A stretch of 64,000 nt of DNA, taken from NCBI RefSeq assembly GCF_013141715.1, contig NZ_WHOA01000005.1, forward strand, positions 1-64,000. The letters run 5' to 3'. The notes below the pieces were generated by a model. It had not been told where the DNA came from. It ran no database searches and was given only the letters and a program-made list of their open reading frames with translations. The stretch's first letter is position 1. Every line of letters begins with the position of its first letter. The DNA is from Paenibacillus phytorum (lineage in GTDB: Bacteria > Bacillota > Bacilli > Paenibacillales > NBRC-103111). A program made the translations under genes and the position numbers. Shown piece after piece: positions 30,268 to 39,730 of this stretch.

Positions 30268-32265
30268 CTAGGCGTCAGCTTTCATTTCCATAATTGCATC
30301 ACGCAGCTGCGCGGCTCGCTCGAACTGTAGGTTCTTCGCAGCCTCTTTCATCTCGCCTTCCAAACGCTCGATCAGCGATGCGCGATCTTTCTTCGACATC
30401 TTCGCACCCTTCACGTCAGCCAGATAATCCGCTTTCTGTTCAGCCACTTTCGTAGCTTCAATGACATCGCGAATTTTCTTGGCAATCGTTTGCGGTGTGA
30501 TCCCCAGCTTCTCATTATGCGCTTCTTGAAGACTTCGACGGCGACTCGTCTCATAAATCGCTTTCTGCATGGAATCTGTTATTTTATCTCCATACATAAT
30601 CACACGACCGTCTGAGTTTCTCGCTGCACGACCGATGGTTTGAATCAACGATCGTTCCGAGCGTAGGAAGCCTTCTTTGTCCGCATCGAGAATAGCGACC
30701 AGCGAAACCTCAGGTAAATCAAGCCCTTCCCTAAGGAGGTTAATCCCTACGAGAACATGGAAAACACCTAACCGCAAATCACGTAAAATCTGCATACGTT
30801 CAAATGTTTTGATATCCGAGTGCAAATAGCGCACTTTAATGCCAATTTCCTTAAAATAATCAGTTAAATCTTCTGACATTTTCTTGGTTAATGTCGTCAC
30901 GAGCACACGCTCATCTTTACGAATCCGATCATGAATTTCGGCTATTAAATCATCGATTTGCCCCTTGGTTGGTCTTACTTCAATAATTGGATCCAACAAC
31001 CCTGTAGGACGAATAATTTGCTGCGTCATTACTGGACAATGTTCCAACTCGTAAGGTCCGGGTGTTGCTGATATATATAAAACTTGACTGACTTTCTCCT
31101 CAAACTCCTCGAAGCGTAGAGGACGGTTATCGAGTGCAGAAGGCAAACGGAAACCATGGTCAACCAATACTTCTTTTCTCGCTCTGTCTCCATTGTACAT
31201 CGCGCGAATCTGCGGCAAACTCACATGAGATTCATCGACCATGAAGAGCATATCGTCTGGAAAATAATCCAAAAGCGTATAAGGCGTAGCCCCCCGCTCA
31301 CGGAAAGTCAGCGGTCCTGAGTAATTCTCAATCCCATTGCAGAAACCCATCTCTTGCATCATTTCCATATCATAACGCGTCCGTTGTTCCAGCCTCTGTG
31401 CTTCGAGCAGCTTCCCTTGCTCTTTCAGCTCGGCAAGACGATCCTCAAGTTCACGCTCAATATTCACGAGCGCGCGCTTCATCGTATCTTCGTGCGTCAC
31501 AAAGTGAGACGCTGGGAAGATAGCGATATGATCGCGCTCGCCGATAATCTCGCCGGTGAGCACATTGATTTCCGTAATCCGTTCGATTTCGTCACCAAAC
31601 AACTCAACTCTCACCGCTTGTTCGCCATGCGACGCTGGAAAAATCTCAACGACATCTCCGCGCACGCGAAAAGTCCCGCGGACAAAATTCAAATCATTCC
31701 GCTGATATTGAATATCCACGAGCTTGTGTAAAATCTCATTGCGCGATTTCTCCATACCTACACGTAAAGAAAGAAGCATATTGCCATATTCAATTGGCGA
31801 ACCCAAGCCGTAAATACACGACACGCTCGCTACGACAATAACGTCACGGCGTTCAAATAACGAGCTTGTCGCTGAGTGACGAAGCTTATCAATCTCTTCA
31901 TTGATGCTGGAATCTTTCTCGATGTAAGTGTCAGAGGAGGCAATGTAGGCTTCTGGTTGGTAGTAATCATAGTAACTAACGAAATAGGAGACGGCATTAT
32001 GAGGGAAAAATTCTTTAAATTCACTGCACAACTGTGCGGCTAACGTTTTGTTATGCGCAATAATCAGGGTAGGACGGTTCAACTTGGCAATGACTTGCGC
32101 CGCTGTGAACGTTTTTCCCGTTCCCGTCGCACCTAAGAGCGTCTGATGCTTATTACCTGCTTGTATACTTTGAACAATTTCCTCAATCGCTTTAGGCTGA
32201 TCGCCTTGCGGAGAAAAATCGGATACAAGCTCAAACTTCTTGGAGCTAATGACCAGTTCACTCAT
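30268..32265 (-). CDS. uvrB: Excinuclease ABC subunit B
   Basis: Helicase-like damage-verification subunit of nucleotide excision repair. Walker [14 protein letters not shown], the beta-hairpin region [36 protein letters not shown], motif SVSCIYGLG, Walker [15 protein letters not shown], motif [11 protein letters not shown] and a C-terminal UVR coiled coil ([27 protein letters not shown]) are all visible. ATG 32265 with AGGTGAT is preferred over the TTG three bases earlier. First gene of uvrBA; no LexA/DinR box was searched beyond visual inspection. Confidence 0.97.
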   Translation of the reverse strand: MSELVISSKKFELVSDFSPQGDQPKAIEEIVQSIQAGNKHQTLLGATGTGKTFTAAQVIAKLNRPTLIIAHNKTLAAQLCSEFKEFFPHNAVSYFVSYYDYYQPEAYIASSDTYIEKDSSINEEIDKLRHSATSSLFERRDVIVVASVSCIYGLGSPIEYGNMLLSLRVGMEKSRNEILHKLVDIQYQRNDLNFVRGTFRVRGDVVEIFPASHGEQAVRVELFGDEIERITEINVLTGEIIGERDHIAIFPASHFVTHEDTMKRALVNIERELEDRLAELKEQGKLLEAQRLEQRTRYDMEMMQEMGFCNGIENYSGPLTFRERGATPYTLLDYFPDDMLFMVDESHVSLPQIRAMYNGDRARKEVLVDHGFRLPSALDNRPLRFEEFEEKVSQVLYISATPGPYELEHCPVMTQQIIRPTGLLDPIIEVRPTKGQIDDLIAEIHDRIRKDERVLVTTLTKKMSEDLTDYFKEIGIKVRYLHSDIKTFERMQILRDLRLGVFHVLVGINLLREGLDLPEVSLVAILDADKEGFLRSERSLIQTIGRAARNSDGRVIMYGDKITDSMQKAIYETSRRRSLQEAHNEKLGITPQTIAKKIRDVIEATKVAEQKADYLADVKGAKMSKKDRASLIERLEGEMKEAAKNLQFERAAQLRDAIMEMKADA

Positions 32266-32351
32266 CAATAATCACCTACACTTATAGTGGTTGTTTAAAA
32301 AGTTCACTTTTAGAACCTATTTTATCGAAATAAATCGAACTTTTATCCTAT

Positions 32352-32378
32352 TAACTTTCCTTATGCTATTTCCGATAT
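32352..32378 (+). promoter_or_regulatory. Candidate sigma-D promoter for motAB
   Basis: TAAC (32352-32355), 15 bp, then TCCGATAT (32371-32378), close to the flagellar sigma-D consensus TAAA-N15-GCCGATAT. It lies about 220 bp ahead of motA, leaving a long leader. The same pair of boxes occurs ahead of flaG. Confidence 0.6.
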
Positions 32379-32601
32379 AGAAGTTTATGGAACTTATTCG
32401 CACAAATATGAAGGAATCTCTAAAATCATCCATCATAAGAATGTTTGTTCTGGTTTTTCCATTATACCCTTTTTGAATCATGGATGCAAACGGCAATATC
32501 TGTTACGGCCTGTATAAATTTTATGGAGAACGGCTCCAACGAATTTATCTGGTTGCTTTATGGTTCCTATTCTTTTTATGCTAATTAGGAGTGGTACAGT
32601 C

Positions 32602-33396
32602 ATGGATTTGACAACAGTTTTAGGATTAGTATTGGGTCTTGTTGGTTTAGTCGGCGGGTATATGTGGGATGGCGGTCATATTAGTTCATTGATCATCCCG
32701 AGTGCCATGCTAATCGTTTTCGGCGGAACCTTTGGTGCAGTGGCCATCAGCTTCCCGCTTTCTATTTTAGCCAAAATCCCTAAAGCTCTAGGCATTGCCT
32801 TCAAGGAAGTAAAAAGAGATCCGGGGGCAACGATTGATGAACTGGTGGATATGGCTACGATCGCTCGTCGAGAAGGAGTACTAGCCCTTGAGCAACGCGC
32901 ACAGGAGCATACAAATCCTTTCCTTAAAGATGGCTTGCTTATGGTGGTGGATGGAACTGATCCCGAGCTGACCAGACAAATTCTAGAGCTTGAGATGGAC
33001 GCTATTGAGCACCAGGTTAACAATATGTCAAAGGTGTTCGAGGCCGGAGGCGGATATGCACCAACCATGGGAATTATCGGTACCGTTATGGGGCTCATTC
33101 ACGTTCTCGGCAATCTCGACGACCCCTCCAGTCTCGGACCTGCTATTGCTGTTGCTTTCACAGCTACCTTATACGGTGTTATGAGCGCCAACTTGGTCTA
33201 TCTTCCGATTGCTAATAAAATTAAGGTTCGCGGCAAAGAAATGGTTTCCGAAATGGAACTGATGTTAGAAGGAATTCTTGCCCTTCAAGCCGGTGAGAAT
33301 CCACAATTAATTAAGAAAAAACTGAATTCCTTCCTCCACGATAAACCAACGAAGAAAGTCGTAGAGGAGGATGTCGATAATGGCACGGAGAGGTAA
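32602..33396 (+). CDS. motA: Flagellar motor stator protein MotA
   Basis: Proton-channel stator subunit, 264 residues, with four membrane segments (LTTVLGLVLGLVGLVGGYMW; LIIPSAMLIVFGGTFGAVAISF; FEAGGGYAPTMGIIGTVMGLIHVL; AIAVAFTATLYGVMSANLVYLPIANKI). The MotA signature GAVAISFP and the conserved proline-bearing channel helices are present. ATG 32602 has AGGAGTGG upstream; an earlier in-frame ATG lacks a site. The gene overlaps motB by 17 nt. Confidence 0.95.
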   Translation: MDLTTVLGLVLGLVGLVGGYMWDGGHISSLIIPSAMLIVFGGTFGAVAISFPLSILAKIPKALGIAFKEVKRDPGATIDELVDMATIARREGVLALEQRAQEHTNPFLKDGLLMVVDGTDPELTRQILELEMDAIEHQVNNMSKVFEAGGGYAPTMGIIGTVMGLIHVLGNLDDPSSLGPAIAVAFTATLYGVMSANLVYLPIANKIKVRGKEMVSEMELMLEGILALQAGENPQLIKKKLNSFLHDKPTKKVVEEDVDNGTER

Positions 33397-34195
33397 GAAG
33401 CACGAGGAACATGTCAATCATGAGAGATGGCTCATTACTTACGCTGATTTAATCACCCTTCTGCTCGTTTTCTTCATTATTATGTATGCAATGAGTAAAG
33501 TCGATGTTCAAAAGTATTCCGTTCTTGCCCAAGCCTTAAACATGCAATTCCAGAAAGCCGACTCGGTTTTGGATAAAGGCTTTGGCGTAAGTGGTCAAAT
33601 GACCCCTAAGCAAGGCGATGCCCAGACACCTCAGAACCAGAATCAGAGCCAAGATAACAATAAAGAAGTGAAAGATAAAACAAAGCCTGAAGAAAATGAA
33701 AAAGAGAAGCGCGAAAAGGAACTTCAAGATCTTTTAAAACAAGTCCAAGCTTATATCAAGGATCAAAATCTGGAGGCACAAGTGTCCGCTAGCGATACAG
33801 AACGCGGTGTGGCTATCACCCTTAATGACTTATTCCTATTCGACCTAGGAAAAGCGGATCTGAAAGCGGCCTCCTTTCCTATTCTACAGAAGCTTGCTTC
33901 ACTCATCCCTACGCTGAACAGCAAGGTGAGCATTGAAGGTCATACCGACAACTTGCCGCTAGCTACAGGCAATCCTTTCAAAGATAACTGGGGATTATCA
34001 TTCGCCCGTTCCCTTTCGGTGCTTCGCTATTTTAGTGATACGGCCAAATTGGATAATAATAAATTTATTGCTACCGCTTATGCCGATACGATGCCAAAAG
34101 TAGCCAACACCAGCGATGAGAACCGCAGCAAAAATCGCCGCGTCGAAATCATTGTACTGCGTGATGGGCTTTCTCCAACAACAACTGTTAAATGA
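33380..34195 (+). CDS. motB: Flagellar motor stator protein MotB
   Basis: Stator subunit anchoring MotA to peptidoglycan. One membrane helix with the proton-carrying aspartate (WLITYADLITLLLVFFIIMYAMS), a charged Gln/Lys/Glu linker (residues about 70-115) and a C-terminal OmpA-like peptidoglycan-binding domain (VSIEGHTDNLP, LSFARSLSVLRYF, ENRSKNRRVEIIVL). ATG 33380 is preferred since GGAGG lies nine bases ahead; ATG 33371 abuts the site. Confidence 0.95.
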   Translation: MARRGKKHEEHVNHERWLITYADLITLLLVFFIIMYAMSKVDVQKYSVLAQALNMQFQKADSVLDKGFGVSGQMTPKQGDAQTPQNQNQSQDNNKEVKDKTKPEENEKEKREKELQDLLKQVQAYIKDQNLEAQVSASDTERGVAITLNDLFLFDLGKADLKAASFPILQKLASLIPTLNSKVSIEGHTDNLPLATGNPFKDNWGLSFARSLSVLRYFSDTAKLDNNKFIATAYADTMPKVANTSDENRSKNRRVEIIVLRDGLSPTTTVK

Positions 34196-34259
34196 GAAAA
34201 CCTCTATCGATGCATTTCGAAGATGAGCGACCGCGTTTAAATGTAGGTTTTATCGCCAA

Positions 34260-34305
34260 TAAGAAAGTCAAGTTTCTCTGTTAGAAATAAACTTATACTT
34301 TCTTA
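34260..34305. repeat. Inverted repeat after motB, shared with the region near 26.2 kb
   Basis: TAAGAAAGTCAAGTTT (34260-34275) is an imperfect inverse of AAACTTATACTTTCTTA (34289-34305). The right arm is identical over 17 bases to 26224-26240. Confidence 0.65.
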
Positions 34306-34316
34306 TGTGGTAAGCA

Positions 34317-34356
34317 AAGACCCTTCCTCTTTCAAACAAGAGGATAGGGTCTTTTT
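34317..34356. terminator. Bidirectional terminator between motB and the MinJ-like gene
   Basis: AAAGACCCTTCCTCTT pairs with AAGAGGATAGGGTCTTT and is followed by TTTT. It serves convergent genes. Confidence 0.9.
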
Positions 34357-34360
34357 TATA

Positions 34361-35644
34361 TCACATAGATTTCGTCGAATCATTGGATAACAAGCCGGTC
34401 AGTTTACTTCGCAAATAGGAAAACAGATGCAGGGGTCTTTGCTCTAGGAAGTACAGTGCATCCTGATCCGGAGCTAAAATAATACCTAATTGATGATGAT
34501 CGCCAGAGTAAATCGCTCGCTGTAAGAAGCGTACCTCACCTTGCTCATTCAGCACTTCCAGCCTGCAGAAAGCGGAATTCAACCGCATGGCAACGTGCAG
34601 ATCGGTTTTAGTCTTGATTTTGTGACCGTTCACCTTGTGAATGAGTTCGCCAGTTTGAATACCTAGCTCGTGGGCAGGACTGTTTGGCACTACTGACAAC
34701 ACCATAAGACCTTGCTGTGAGTGAACGTAGAACGGCACCAGCTTATCTTCAACCCATTGGTTATACCGAATCAATCCTTCATGTAAAGCAATGCTTAATA
34801 CGGCCCCTAAAAGCAGAATCGGCGACCAGAAATGAGCGGCAATCGCTGTAACTAATAGGATGATGCCATATAAGTAGAGCAAGCTTGCACTGAATCGGGC
34901 TTGTTTGCGGGGAAGCTTCGATATCGTCAGCTCCGTAAAGCCAATCATTGCCGGGAAGGCAAGAAGTGTCCATCCTGATACGAGGTTCGAACCGAACAGC
35001 GTTTCCCACGGAAGACCTTGTATACTTCCCCCTGTCATAGGAACGAGCAAGAATAAAGGGACAGGCCAGAAGCCTTGCAACTGTTGCCCGCCGATAATTT
35101 GCCCTCGTCTTCCTTCTAGGAACAGCGGTGTTGCCATGCGTGCCCCTTGAAAACCGACGAGCGTCCCTTCTAGAAGATGAAGTACTGCGACAATGACCAG
35201 CAAGGAAGGAATATCCGCGCCAACTACAATGTTCAGAACCGGTACCGCCTCCTGGAGACTGGCTGCATTCGGTATCCACGAAAGAATCACTTGCGCGATT
35301 CCCAAAATACCTACCGCATAAGCCAAACACAAGAATCTAACACGCATCATAACTAGGATAATCGATAGGACCCATAACAGAATTACCGTGTTCGCTTCAA
35401 TATTAACACCTACGAAGAGCATAAGTACGGAGGCACTGATACCGCCTAGCCAACCCCAGAGTACGGTTCGCCATGTCTCATTCAATAAAGAATGCAAGCG
35501 CGTGTGAAACAGTTTACGTTCCATCTGAATCTGCTTCCGATAATGAAGCACGATAAATAGAATACCTATATAGTAAAAAGGATTCGCAAACAACTGCCCT
35601 ACAGCCTGCAGCAGTCTGTCCAAGAGTTGAATCAATACATCCAT
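34361..35644 (-). CDS. MinJ-like PDZ membrane protein
   Basis: Polytopic protein with about seven to eight membrane segments in residues 15-310 and a single C-terminal PDZ domain (LMVLSVVPNSPAHELGIQTGELIHKVNGHKIKTKTDLHVAM, about 325-370). In B. subtilis MinJ (YvjD) has the same build and bridges DivIVA and MinD at cell poles and septa, and it lies next to ctpB and ftsEX as here. Function is inferred from architecture and synteny. Start 35644 with AAGGAG upstream. Confidence 0.8.
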   Translation of the reverse strand: MDVLIQLLDRLLQAVGQLFANPFYYIGILFIVLHYRKQIQMERKLFHTRLHSLLNETWRTVLWGWLGGISASVLMLFVGVNIEANTVILLWVLSIILVMMRVRFLCLAYAVGILGIAQVILSWIPNAASLQEAVPVLNIVVGADIPSLLVIVAVLHLLEGTLVGFQGARMATPLFLEGRRGQIIGGQQLQGFWPVPLFLLVPMTGGSIQGLPWETLFGSNLVSGWTLLAFPAMIGFTELTISKLPRKQARFSASLLYLYGIILLVTAIAAHFWSPILLLGAVLSIALHEGLIRYNQWVEDKLVPFYVHSQQGLMVLSVVPNSPAHELGIQTGELIHKVNGHKIKTKTDLHVAMRLNSAFCRLEVLNEQGEVRFLQRAIYSGDHHQLGIILAPDQDALYFLEQRPLHLFSYLRSKLTGLLSNDSTKSM

Positions 35645-35767
35645 ACGAATCTGGGCTCCTTGATGAAAAAGAAATAGGAAGGCAGCCGTAGCAACCTTCC
35701 TACACTAATTCGACTATTAGAGCTTATCTCCTGCCCATCTCGACGAATTTCCAATATCTGATCCTTA

Positions 35768-37264
35768 TTATTTCCCGATTTGCTTCTGGATTTGCCCAAT
35801 TGCTGCCTTCAACTGCAAATCATTCTTCGGCTCACGGATTTGCGCCAAAATTGATTTTTCAATTTTAGCAGCTGTTTCCGTGTCTACCTCGCCAGTCATT
35901 GGTAAACCGTTAGTCCTTTGGAAAGCTTTAACAGCTGTAACTGTCTTATCATTGAAATAACCGTCCGAACGCTCTGGGTTAAAACCAAGACCTGTCAGCA
36001 TAAGCTGTAGATTCTTCACATCATCGCTTGTCATATCCTGTTTAAGCACACTTTTCTTAGACAGCGGAGCTGCTTTGAAATAACCTGGCTGCTCAACTGG
36101 GATATCCGGCTGGATCCCCGTTTTGTGAATCCAGTTGCCGTTAGGCGTTAACCATTTATACACCGTCATTTTAATATTGCTGCCGTCGCCCATTTCCTTC
36201 TCGAAAGTAACCTGAACGGTTCCTTTCCCGTAGGAAGTTTCGCCAATAATCTTGCTGCCAACCGCTTCTTGGAAAGCTCCTGCCAATATCTCCGAAGCAC
36301 TCGCACTGCCCTTGTTCACAAGAACAGTAACCGGATAGTTCTTGCCTGAACCCGTTGAAGGTGTCGGCTCCCGCTTCCCATCCCGATTCTCGACCTGGAC
36401 GATCGGTTTGCCGCTCTTGACGAAAGGATTCACGATGTCTACGACCACGTTCAACAGACCGCCCGGGTCATTACGCACGTCGATAACTAGCCCTTTCATC
36501 CCTTTGGCTTCAAGGCTTTTCAACTCTTCAGCGAAACGGACGGCTGTATTCGAGGAGAATTGGCGAATCTCAATCTTCCCGATTTGGTCCTGCAGCATTT
36601 CGCCATAAACCGTTTCAACGTCAATATTATCCCTGACCACGATGACTTGCACCGGATCACCGGCACCTTGACGAAGTAAATCCAGCTTCGCCTGTGTCCC
36701 TTTAGGACCGCGGATTTTCATGACCGCTTGGTTGAGTGTAAGCCCGTCCAACTTCTCTCCGTTGACCGAGACAATCACGTCTTTGGATTGAATACCCGCT
36801 TTCTCAGCAGGAGAGCCCTTGATTGGAGAAACGATAACGAATTTACCTTCCTCAATCGAAACCTCTGCCCCTATGCCTTGAAAAGAGGACGTAATACTCT
36901 CGTCGAACTGCTTCGCTTCCTTCTGATCCATATACACGGTAAATGGATCTTCCAGAGATTCCAGCATGCCATTGATTGCACCGTTGACCAGCTTATCATG
37001 ATCCGGCTGCTTCAAATACTTGCTCTCGATCAATTGAAACGTTGTAGAGATTTTGCTCAAATCCTTACTCGATAGCCCGGATGAAGAGGCAGTGGATGCG
37101 GCTGTACTGCCCGCTGGCTGCTCTTTCCGCCCCCAAGAAAAGGATGAATCCACAATCGTCAGTGTCACGATACTGCTTGCAAACATAGCTAACAAAACAA
37201 AAACTATGACCGTGCGTCCTTTGAATTGCAAAGCGCGTTTCACCACCTTTTTCCTAAAACCCAT
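35768..37264 (-). CDS. ctpB: S41 carboxyl-terminal processing protease (CtpB-like)
   Basis: Exported serine protease. N-terminal membrane anchor (VIVFVLLAMFASSIVTLTIV), PDZ domain (EGKFVIVSPIKGSPAEKAGIQSKDVIVSVNG), and a catalytic core with the nucleophile in NKGSASASEILAGAFQEA and the lysine in GETSYGKGTVQ. A C-terminal peptidoglycan-binding domain (LQLMLTGLGFNPERSDGYFNDKTVTAVKAFQ) is appended. In B. subtilis CtpB acts in the sporulation signal that activates sigma-K. The start at 37264 is preferred over an upstream TTG, although its AGGCGA site is weak. Confidence 0.9.
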   Translation of the reverse strand: MGFRKKVVKRALQFKGRTVIVFVLLAMFASSIVTLTIVDSSFSWGRKEQPAGSTAASTASSSGLSSKDLSKISTTFQLIESKYLKQPDHDKLVNGAINGMLESLEDPFTVYMDQKEAKQFDESITSSFQGIGAEVSIEEGKFVIVSPIKGSPAEKAGIQSKDVIVSVNGEKLDGLTLNQAVMKIRGPKGTQAKLDLLRQGAGDPVQVIVVRDNIDVETVYGEMLQDQIGKIEIRQFSSNTAVRFAEELKSLEAKGMKGLVIDVRNDPGGLLNVVVDIVNPFVKSGKPIVQVENRDGKREPTPSTGSGKNYPVTVLVNKGSASASEILAGAFQEAVGSKIIGETSYGKGTVQVTFEKEMGDGSNIKMTVYKWLTPNGNWIHKTGIQPDIPVEQPGYFKAAPLSKKSVLKQDMTSDDVKNLQLMLTGLGFNPERSDGYFNDKTVTAVKAFQRTNGLPMTGEVDTETAAKIEKSILAQIREPKNDLQLKAAIGQIQKQIGK

Positions 37265-37322
37265 TTGGGTTCGCCTGTTTGTAGTATATGACAAGCTATT
37301 CCCGTTTTATAACCAAGTTCCC

Positions 37323-38513
37323 CTATCGCAAGAACGGTTTAGGATCGGTTGGAACTTCATTCTTCCTAACTTCAAAATGCAAATGGTTCCCTGTCGATTG
37401 CCCTGTCGAGCCAACACCGGCAATCTTCTGTCCACGTTTCACCACATCGCCAACTTTGACGTAGAGTCCATCATTCATAATATGTCCATATACCGTCCAT
37501 AACCCATTCCCATGATCCACGATGACGCAATTCCCGTAGCCGTTCATCCATGATGCATAGATGACTGAGCCGTTCTCAGCCGCAAGGATTTCCGTTCCTT
37601 TGGGTGCTCCCAAATCAATCCCTTTATGGCTCTCTGATCTGCCTGTAACTGGATTGATTCTATTCGTGAAATCGGAAGTAAGCGGTGCTTGAACGGCCAA
37701 TGGGTAACCCAGCTTCCCACCAGAATATGTGAAAGGCGACTTCGCTTTACTAGCTGCCCGTTTCTTCGCCTGTAGGTCAGCTTCTTGCTTCGCTAATTGT
37801 GTAATCTGATTATCGCTTTCTTCTGAAATATCCTCAAGCACCTTCTCTTGCTTCGTAAGGGAAGCAATCTTGACTTCCTTGGCCTTCTCCTTCGCTTGCA
37901 GATCGTCTCTAAGGGCGTCGGCATCAGCGTACAGAGCTTTAACCTTCTCAAGCTGTTGCTCGGTATCTACCTTTTTCTGGGCAACCGTTTCTTTATCTTT
38001 CTTATTCGCCACTAGTATCTCTTTATCTTGATTAACAATAGATTTCAAAGCTTCAATACGGTTCAAAAAATCAGAAAAACTGGTCGCGCTAAGCAGCACA
38101 TCCATGTAGGAAACAAAACCGTTCATATACATCAAGCGCACTCGGGATTTCAGCATTTGATCACGAGTTTCCACACGCGCTTCCGCTTCATCCAATTGTT
38201 TAGCGTTATCTGCTAATGTATCCGACACTTGGTCGATTTCTTCATTCAGCTTCGTGAGCTTCTTACTAGCCTCGTTGACCTGATTGACAAGCGTGTTCAT
38301 ATCCTTGGTCGCCTGGTCCTTCTCCGTATGAACCTTCGTGATTTGATTCTGCGCGTCATTCGCCTTCTGCTGCGCTTGCGCCTTCATCTTCTTGAGCTGA
38401 GTCAACTGCTGATCGATCTTTTCCGTTGTTGAAGCGGCATACCCCGCATAAGGAACCGCCAATGAAGCCGCAATCCCAAGAGTCAACACCACAGGTAGAA
38501 TCTTCTTCTTCAA
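37323..38513 (-). CDS. Coiled-coil M23 peptidoglycan hydrolase (EnvC/CwlO-type)
   Basis: Signal peptide (MKKKILPVVLTLGIAASLAVPYAGYA), long coiled coil of about 220 residues, and a C-terminal LytM/M23 endopeptidase domain with all metal ligands: HKGIDLGAPKG (H-x3-D) and HLHFEVRKN, plus WTVYGHI. Proteins of this shape are activated through FtsEX; here ftsEX lies just upstream on the same strand, separated by a large palindrome. It is therefore likely to be the cell-wall hydrolase controlled by FtsEX. Confidence 0.88.
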   Translation of the reverse strand: MKKKILPVVLTLGIAASLAVPYAGYAASTTEKIDQQLTQLKKMKAQAQQKANDAQNQITKVHTEKDQATKDMNTLVNQVNEASKKLTKLNEEIDQVSDTLADNAKQLDEAEARVETRDQMLKSRVRLMYMNGFVSYMDVLLSATSFSDFLNRIEALKSIVNQDKEILVANKKDKETVAQKKVDTEQQLEKVKALYADADALRDDLQAKEKAKEVKIASLTKQEKVLEDISEESDNQITQLAKQEADLQAKKRAASKAKSPFTYSGGKLGYPLAVQAPLTSDFTNRINPVTGRSESHKGIDLGAPKGTEILAAENGSVIYASWMNGYGNCVIVDHGNGLWTVYGHIMNDGLYVKVGDVVKRGQKIAGVGSTGQSTGNHLHFEVRKNEVPTDPKPFLR

Positions 38514-38637
38514 GCACGTAGCCTCCCCATCATCAAAACCTGGTTCTTCTCGAGTCTTATACTTTGAATCTCTTAGTCTCTTATCTTTTAATCTATGAAT
38601 CTTTGAAAATGAAAAAATCAGTAGAAACTTAAATAAC

Positions 38638-38807
38638 GCTTTTGTAATCGGCTTTCAGAACCAAGAAGGTTGAACGAAATCCGGAGAAGGAGGAACGGAG
38701 CTTAGTGTTTTGCTAAGTGAGTACCGCACTTCCCGGATTTCGTTCAAGATTCGACGCCGAATAAGCTACCTGAAACATCATCGTTATCAAAGTCGGTTAT
38801 AAAAGCT
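38638..38807. repeat. 170-bp nested imperfect palindrome between ftsX and the M23 gene
   Basis: Outer arms CGCTTTTGTAATCGGCTTT (38638-38656) and AAAGTCGGTTATAAAAGCT (38789-38807) pair with mismatches that are mostly wobble-compatible. Next TTTCAG/CTGAAA, then a perfect 15-bp stem TTGAACGAAATCCGG (38670-38684) / CCGGATTTCGTTCAA (38733-38747), and an inner CTTAG/CTAAG hairpin. It fills most of a gene-free 300-bp gap. Confidence 0.7.
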
Positions 38808-38812
38808 TCCGC

Positions 38813-39730
38813 TTAGACGCGGAGGAATTTGCGGACGGAGATTAGGGACCCCCAGATGCCAATAACCATACCAATACCTAACAACAAAGCCGTCATCGTA
38901 GGAGCAATCTCCCCGAAAGGTGTTAATTCAACCATAAGCAGATTCAAGTTCAGTGAACTCGTGTTAAGCAGCTTCCAGTACCCGCCTAGAATAATAGCTG
39001 TCGGGATCACAGAGCCGATGAATCCGAGTAGAGCACCTTCTATAAAGAACGGCCAACGAATAAAGGAATTCGTCGCACCCACCAGTTTCATAATTGATAT
39101 TTCTTTGCGTCTAGCCAAAATCGTAATTTTGATCGTATTCGCGATCAGGAACACAGCGGTAAATGAAAGTAAAATAACGATACCAATCCCGACCCAACGA
39201 ACAATTTGTGTCACCTTAAATAGAGCTTCAACCGTACCTTTGCCATAATTCACCTTATAGATAGGCTTTGGATCTTTGCCGATGTTAAGCGCGCTGATTT
39301 GATCAGCAACGACTGCCACATTGCGTGGGTCATCGACTTCGATGGTGAACGCATCGTTTAACGGATTATTTTCCCCTTCAAATCCATCTAACAAAGCTTT
39401 ACCGCTCTCACCAAGCTTTTGCCTTAAATAAACAAGGCCCTCTTCTTTCGAAACAAACTTAATGGTTTTTACCTCATGAATAGCTTGAATTTGAGATTCG
39501 AGCGCATTAATCTGAACCTGCGAAGTGTTAACCTCTAGATACACATTAATCTCAACCTGTTTCTCAATCTGACCTGCAATATCATTCACATTAAGTGTAA
39601 TAAGGACAAAAATACCTAAAATAAATAACGAAATGGCAATCGAACTAATCGACGCGAACGTCATCCAACCATTCCGAACGACATTCTTCGTACCTTCTCG
39701 CAAATGACGAGAAATTGTACTAATCTTCAT
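38813..39730 (-). CDS. ftsX: Cell division protein FtsX
   Basis: Permease-like subunit of FtsEX, 305 residues with four membrane segments: one at about residues 24-46 (FASISSIAISLFILGIFVLITL), an outside loop of about 130 residues, then three (VGIGIVILLSFTAVFLIANTIKITILARRKEISIMKLVGAT is diagnostic). It transmits ATP-driven changes to wall hydrolases. ATG 39730 is chosen because GGGGGG lies nine bases ahead; it overlaps the ftsE stop by 11 nt. Confidence 0.95.
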   Translation of the reverse strand: MKISTISRHLREGTKNVVRNGWMTFASISSIAISLFILGIFVLITLNVNDIAGQIEKQVEINVYLEVNTSQVQINALESQIQAIHEVKTIKFVSKEEGLVYLRQKLGESGKALLDGFEGENNPLNDAFTIEVDDPRNVAVVADQISALNIGKDPKPIYKVNYGKGTVEALFKVTQIVRWVGIGIVILLSFTAVFLIANTIKITILARRKEISIMKLVGATNSFIRWPFFIEGALLGFIGSVIPTAIILGGYWKLLNTSSLNLNLLMVELTPFGEIAPTMTALLLGIGMVIGIWGSLISVRKFLRV

